64,000 nucleotides of DNA from Marinospirillum perlucidum (lineage in GTDB: Bacteria > Pseudomonadota > Gammaproteobacteria > Pseudomonadales > Halomonadaceae). How positions within the stretch are numbered: position 1 is the stretch's first letter; each line of letters starts with the position of its first letter. A program made the translations under genes and the position numbers. Shown here piece by piece: positions 59,875 through 64,000 of the stretch. The notes beneath the pieces were generated by a model. It was not told the origin of the DNA. It was given only the letters and a program-made list of their open reading frames with translations, and searched no databases. Location: the NCBI RefSeq assembly GCF_003336805.1, contig NZ_QFWJ01000003.1:310001-374000 (forward strand). The letters are read 5' to 3'.

Positions 59875-59992
59875 TCAGCAACCTCTGACTCACGTAACGA
59901 GCGCAGGTTAGGGCTGAATTCATTCCTGATAAATTCCAGCACTTCTACGTCCATGTGGGTCGTAGCTTAATAGTTAATCAGAGGTTTCTTAG
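59875..59992. repeat. MITE-like repeat, copy 5
   Basis: GCAACCTCTGACTCACG at the left and TAGTTAATCAGAGGTTTCTTAG at the right are the family ends, the left one decayed. The interior shares GAGCGCAGGTTAGG with copy 1 and GAATTCATTCCTGATAAATT with the inverse of copy 2, showing a modular family. It occupies most of the 253-base gap between the tRNA-Leu pair and the MBL-fold gene. Confidence 0.75.
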
Positions 59993-60032
59993 GCTTAGTC
60001 TGAGCCTACTTCCCTGTAAGCTCTTGCCGTCT

Positions 60033-61460
60033 TTACTCGCCTGCCTTTTGCAGCGGTGAAAAGGGATCGATTAAATCCAGACGATCGCCGGCTTCCGGTG
60101 CCCTTGCCTGAGTCCAGGGGGCCAGGGCTTCGATCAAGGCATCCTGGGCTTCTTCCTCGCCGTGAACCAGCAGTAGTGGCGGCGCATCGTTCAGTTGACG
60201 GTACCAGTCAATCAGCCCTTTTTGATCGGCATGAGCGGAGAAGCCGTTGATGGTATGTACCTGGGCGGCCACTTCGATTTCCTCACCCCAGAGTTTGATG
60301 GTTTTGGCCCCTTCCACCAGGCGACGGCCCAGGGTGTTGCGAGCCTGAAAACCGACAAACACCAGGTGATTGCCCTCGCGCCAGATGTGATTCTTGAGGT
60401 GATGGCGGATGCGACCGCCTTCGCACATGCCACTACCGGCAATAATGATGGCACCCGACTTATGCTGGTTAATCTCCATGGATTCATCCGGTGTGCGGGT
60501 AATGGTCAGATTGGGCAGGAGGTTCTTGTACTGGTGCTTCTGCCAGAGTTTACGGGTCTCGGCATCGTAGAGATCACTATGGTGGGAATAGACCTCGGTC
60601 GCCTCGATGGCCATGGGGCTGTCCATGAAAATCTTCCAGTAGCCCATGTTCCAGTCTTTATAGTGCTTGGCAAAGAGGTAAAGCAGCTCCTGAGTACGGC
60701 CTACGGCAAAGGAAGGAATGATGACATTGCCGCCGCCTTCGCGGGCTTCCTCGAGCACCTGGGCCATTTCTTCAAAGCTTTCATCCCAGCTACGGTGACA
60801 GCGCCCGCCGTAGGTACTTTCCATCAACACTAGGTCGGCCTGATGCAGATAGGTGGGATTGCGCAGGATGGGGGCTCCGGCATGGCCCAGATCACCGGTG
60901 AAAAGAATCCGGCGTTGGTGACCTTGGTCGTCCTCGATATCCAGTTGAACGATGGAGGAGCCGAGAATATGGCCAGCATCAAAGAGGGTGGCCTGAACGC
61001 CATCAGCTACCTGAAGACTGCTTTCATAATCCATGCCGCGAAAATGTTTGAGGGCTTTTTCGGCATCCTGGGTATCAAACAGGGGTTCGATGGGGGGCAG
61101 GTGTTTGCGTGCCCGCTTGCGATTCTGGGTAAAAGCATCCCTTTCCTGAATATGGGCAGCATCCATATACATGACGCGGCACATTTCCTGGCAGGCTCTT
61201 TGGGTGTAGATTTTGCCCTTGAAACCCTGTTTGACCAACAAGGGGATGCGGCCACTGTGATCCAGATGGGAGTGGCTTAAAACCACGGCATCGATACTGG
61301 CGGGGTCAAAGGGAAAGTCAGCCCCGTTTTCTTCACCGTCCTTGGCTTTGCCATTGCCCTGAACCAGCCCGCAGTCCAGAAGAACCCGGCTACGGCCAAC
61401 TTCAATCAGATGACAGGAGCCTGTGACTTCCCGGGCGGCACCAATAAATTCTATATGCAT
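60033..61460 (-). CDS. Beta-CASP metallo-beta-lactamase RNA-processing nuclease (YSH1-like)
   Basis: A 475-residue zinc enzyme of the beta-CASP group (RNA exonuclease/endonuclease, YSH1/CPSF73-like). The metal motif SHSHLDHSG is at about residues 62-70, with GAREVTGSCH, DAGHILGSS (His), FTGDLGH (Asp) and the beta-CASP motifs SFAVGRTQELLYL, AGSGMCEGGRIRHHLKN and VHTINGFSAHADQKGL. It is near-full length and alone on its strand. RNA is the likely substrate. Confidence 0.9.
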   Translation of the reverse strand: MHIEFIGAAREVTGSCHLIEVGRSRVLLDCGLVQGNGKAKDGEENGADFPFDPASIDAVVLSHSHLDHSGRIPLLVKQGFKGKIYTQRACQEMCRVMYMDAAHIQERDAFTQNRKRARKHLPPIEPLFDTQDAEKALKHFRGMDYESSLQVADGVQATLFDAGHILGSSIVQLDIEDDQGHQRRILFTGDLGHAGAPILRNPTYLHQADLVLMESTYGGRCHRSWDESFEEMAQVLEEAREGGGNVIIPSFAVGRTQELLYLFAKHYKDWNMGYWKIFMDSPMAIEATEVYSHHSDLYDAETRKLWQKHQYKNLLPNLTITRTPDESMEINQHKSGAIIIAGSGMCEGGRIRHHLKNHIWREGNHLVFVGFQARNTLGRRLVEGAKTIKLWGEEIEVAAQVHTINGFSAHADQKGLIDWYRQLNDAPPLLLVHGEEEAQDALIEALAPWTQARAPEAGDRLDLIDPFSPLQKAGE

Positions 61461-61674
61461 TCCAACTCCTTAGCCTGGATGGCAGTGTCTATCTGCATAG
61501 CATGTACCAGTCTGCACAGCGCAGCAAGCAGGAAAATGTCGGAGATCAGGCGTTTACAAGCTATCCGGCTTTGGCTAGGCTCTGCTCGCGGCCTCTGGGT
61601 CGGGAAACCTCACGACTTCTGCGGCACCTGTTGCCTGCAAAGCTTTCAGTCATTACTAGGAGACCGGTTCTGTC

Positions 61675-62832
61675 ATGCGCTTGATCCACACCTCGGACTG
61701 GCACCTGGGACGTCTGTTTCACAATCTTTCCCTGCTGGAAGAACAGCAGGATTTGCTGGAGCAGCTTTTTACCCTCCTCCAAGAGCAGCAGGCTGATGTC
61801 CTGCTGATTGTCGGGGATATCTATGACCGCTCGGTTCCTCCGGCCAAGGCGGTGGAGGTGCTGGATGCTTTCCTGCATCGGGTGATCGAAGACCTGCAGG
61901 TGGCCGTTATTATTATTCCCGGCAATCATGATTCCAGCGAGCGTCTGGGGTTTGGTTCGCGTCAGTTGCGGGCAGCAGGTCTGCATATTCTGGCAGACCT
62001 GAAACAGGTGGATGAGCCCGTAACCCTGGAGGTGGGCGGTGTCCAGGTCGATTTTTACGGTCTGCCCTATGCGGATCCGGCTACAGTCAAAAGTCTTCTG
62101 GCGGATGAATTGGAAGAGGACCAGATTACCGATTTTAACTCGGCTCACACCTATCTGGTCGAACGGATTAAACAGCAGTTCACTCCGGGTCGTCCGCGCG
62201 TTTTACTCAGTCACTGTTTTCTTGATGGCGCAGCAGAAACTGACTCCGAGCGTCCCCTGGCCCTGGGTGGGGCTGATCGGGTTGACTGGCAGCCGCTGGC
62301 CGATTTTGATTATGTGGCCCTGGGTCATCTGCATTCCCCGCAATACAAGGGCCAAGAATTTATCCGCTATAGCGGCTCGCTGATGAAATACAGTTTTTCC
62401 GAAGCGCGCCAGAACAAATCCGTCACCCTGGTGGAGTTGAATGCCGAGGGGTTAGTGGATTATCAACTCCTGCCTTTGCAGCCCCGGCGGGATTTACGAA
62501 TCCTGGAGGGAGACCTGGAGACCCTGCTTGCCCAGGGCGAGACAGACCCGCACCGGGATGATTTTTTACTGGTCCGCCTGACCGACACGGAAGCTCTGCT
62601 GGACCCCATGAACAAACTGCGCCAGGTCTACCCCAATCTTCTGCACCTGGAAAAAACCGGCCTTGCGGCGGGCAGTGACTTGCAACTGGCCAGGGAAAAA
62701 CTCAAGCGCGGGGAGATGGATATGTTCGCCGATTTTTACCAACAGGTGCAAGGCGAGTCCTTGTCGGCAGAGCAGCTGGAAGTGGTAAAAAAAGCCCTGG
62801 CTGACATCCATCGGGAGGACAGTGGCCGATGA
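61675..62832 (+). CDS. sbcD: Nuclease subunit SbcD
   Basis: The Mre11-like subunit of the SbcCD complex, which opens hairpins and processes DNA ends. The 385-residue protein has the metallophosphoesterase motifs TSDWHLGR, VGDIYDRS, IPGNHDSSERL, LSHCF and LGHLHSPQY. It overlaps sbcC by four bases (ATGA), so the subunits are made together. SbcCD acts on long palindromes, relevant to the inverted-repeat elements of this genome. Confidence 0.96.
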   Translation: MRLIHTSDWHLGRLFHNLSLLEEQQDLLEQLFTLLQEQQADVLLIVGDIYDRSVPPAKAVEVLDAFLHRVIEDLQVAVIIIPGNHDSSERLGFGSRQLRAAGLHILADLKQVDEPVTLEVGGVQVDFYGLPYADPATVKSLLADELEEDQITDFNSAHTYLVERIKQQFTPGRPRVLLSHCFLDGAAETDSERPLALGGADRVDWQPLADFDYVALGHLHSPQYKGQEFIRYSGSLMKYSFSEARQNKSVTLVELNAEGLVDYQLLPLQPRRDLRILEGDLETLLAQGETDPHRDDFLLVRLTDTEALLDPMNKLRQVYPNLLHLEKTGLAAGSDLQLAREKLKRGEMDMFADFYQQVQGESLSAEQLEVVKKALADIHREDSGR

Positions 62833-64000
62833 AACCGCGTCAGTTGACTCTTCAAGCTTTCGGGCCTTTTGCAGGAAAAGAAGAGCTGGATTTTACCCGC
62901 CTGGGCGAAAGCCCGCTCTTCTTGATCAATGGCCCCACCGGTGCCGGAAAAAGTGCCCTTCTGGATGCCATCTGTTTTGCTCTTTACGGCCAGACCACGG
63001 GAAATGAGCGCAGTGGGCGGCAAATGCGCTGTGATCGTGCCGATGCCGGGGATTTAACCTGGGTCGACCTGACCTTTAGCCTGGGCTCACGCTGGTATCG
63101 GATTTACCGGGCACCGGAACAGGAACGTCCCAAACAAAAGGGAGAAGGCTGGACGACTCAAGCGGCACGTGTGGAATTCTACCGCCTGAGCTCTGAAGGC
63201 GGGGAAGAACTGCTGGCGACCAAAAATGGTGAAGTGGCTGCTCAGGTACAAGAGCTGTTGGGGCTGAGCGCCAGTCAGTTTCGTCAGGTCATGGTCTTGC
63301 CCCAGGGACAATTCCGCGAGCTGCTGGTGGCCAGTTCCAGTGAAAGAGAGACTATTTTCAGTCAGCTGTTCCAGACACAGATTTACAGGCAACTGGAAGA
63401 CAAGCTCAAAGCCGGTGCCAGCAGTATCCAGCGGGAAATGCAGGATCACCAACAGCGGATTCGCGGGCTGTTGGATAGCTGTCAGTTGCAAACAGAAAAA
63501 GCGGTGGCCGAGGAACTCAAGGATCTTAAAGAGCGCCATCAGGAAGCCTGGGCTCAGCAGGACAAAGCAGCAAAAGCTCACCTGCAAGCCTACCGGGAAC
63601 TGGAACTGGCTCAGCAGCTGCAACAAGAGTTCGAACGCTTGCAAAAGTTGCAGTCGGATTATCTGCAGCATGAGCAGGGACAGGCGGAGCACCAGGCCCG
63701 TGAAAAAAGTCTGGCAAGACATACCCAGGCACTGAAAATCCAACCCCTGCAGTTGGAGGTTGCAAAGCTAAGTCAACAGCAGATTCAACAGCAGCAGGCG
63801 TTACAAGACTGTCACACCCAATTGCAGGAAGCCGAGAAGAAAAAACAACAGAGCCAGATCGCAAGAGAAAAAGCGGATGCGCGCCTGCAGCAGGAAATGC
63901 CCCAATTACAGCAGCAGCAACACGACCTGCAAGGCTATCGGGAAAGAGTGGAGAAGCTGGCGGCACAACGGACTGAGGCTGAAGCAGCGGTAAAAGCCGA
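62829..64000 (+). CDS. sbcC: Nuclease subunit SbcC (3' end outside the window)
   Basis: The SMC-like ATPase partner of SbcD. Residues MKPRQLTLQAFGPFAGKEEL open the head domain, with Walker A NGPTGAGKSALLDAI (about 36-50) and VMVLPQGQFRELL. The rest of the visible 390 codons is a long coiled coil rich in Gln. The frame stays open to base 64000, so the second coiled coil and C-terminal head are not seen. The missing part is a window edge, not a truncation. Confidence 0.93.
   Translation, partial: MKPRQLTLQAFGPFAGKEELDFTRLGESPLFLINGPTGAGKSALLDAICFALYGQTTGNERSGRQMRCDRADAGDLTWVDLTFSLGSRWYRIYRAPEQERPKQKGEGWTTQAARVEFYRLSSEGGEELLATKNGEVAAQVQELLGLSASQFRQVMVLPQGQFRELLVASSSERETIFSQLFQTQIYRQLEDKLKAGASSIQREMQDHQQRIRGLLDSCQLQTEKAVAEELKDLKERHQEAWAQQDKAAKAHLQAYRELELAQQLQQEFERLQKLQSDYLQHEQGQAEHQAREKSLARHTQALKIQPLQLEVAKLSQQQIQQQQALQDCHTQLQEAEKKKQQSQIAREKADARLQQEMPQLQQQQHDLQGYRERVEKLAAQRTEAEAAVKA

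Noticed and set aside
1-64000. CRISPR array
   Set aside because: No set of regularly spaced direct repeats was found; the recurring elements are dispersed and have inverted ends.

Overview
The window reads as chromosomal DNA of a motile, heterotrophic, probably marine or halotolerant gammaproteobacterium, most like Oceanospirillales. The gene set (ppk1, psd, rsmC, cmoA-cmoB, fpr, dnaB, rpsF-rpsR-rplI, rlmB, rnr, sbcD-sbcC) and the flgA/flgM/flgN plus cheV/cheR block are typical of that group. The choline-to-betaine genes betI-betB-betA with a BCCT carrier, two TRAP genes and a high-potential iron-sulfur protein fit a salty, respiratory lifestyle. The assignment is by gene content only; no rRNA gene is present.

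Layout. 0-11.6 kb: ppk1, two small unknown genes, a DAHP synthase behind what looks like a Tyr-Trp-Phe attenuator, a HiPIP, a PilJ-type chemoreceptor, an MscS channel, a KamA-type radical SAM enzyme, SanA-like and MipA-like envelope proteins. 11.6-15.4 kb: psd, then a tight three-gene operon with a ZorA/ZorB-like proton-driven motor and a small Cys/His protein. 15.4-22 kb: an aldo/keto reductase and the betaine block with a BetI-type operator. 22-27.5 kb: a dioxygenase-like protein, a GFA-family protein, a ParD-like antitoxin overlapping a methionine aminopeptidase, and a LysR regulator divergent from an exported CMD/hydrolase pair. 27.5-31.7 kb: an AT-rich accessory island with two genes that look like integron cassettes (HEPN protein; papain-like amidase), an attC-like site split by a miniature element, and a small two-helix membrane ORF behind a LexA box. 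31.7-39.4 kb: a repeat-containing lipoprotein, a LuxR regulator, tRNA-Arg and the flagellar/chemotaxis block. 39.4-43.5 kb: a sigma-54-type promoter, a TAXI TRAP transporter and a universal stress protein. 43.5-64 kb: mostly core genes, with a c-heme chemoreceptor, a lone trpB, two identical tRNA-Leu genes and sbcDC running off the end.

Across the window at least five copies of a small palindromic-ended repeat (ends CCTCTGATTAAC / GTTAATCAGAGG) lie between genes. The best copies are 148 bp and have CTAG or TTAA at both edges, as expected of a non-autonomous IS5-type element. One copy sits inside the TRAP operon.

The most promising leads are the Zorya-like operon (12.6-15.2 kb), the aromatic attenuator (2.86-3.05 kb), the antitoxin/aminopeptidase pair (23.4-24.4 kb), the LexA-box small ORF (31.3-31.5 kb) and the disrupted cassette array (27.9-30.7 kb). 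All functional assignments come from reading motifs; no database search was run.
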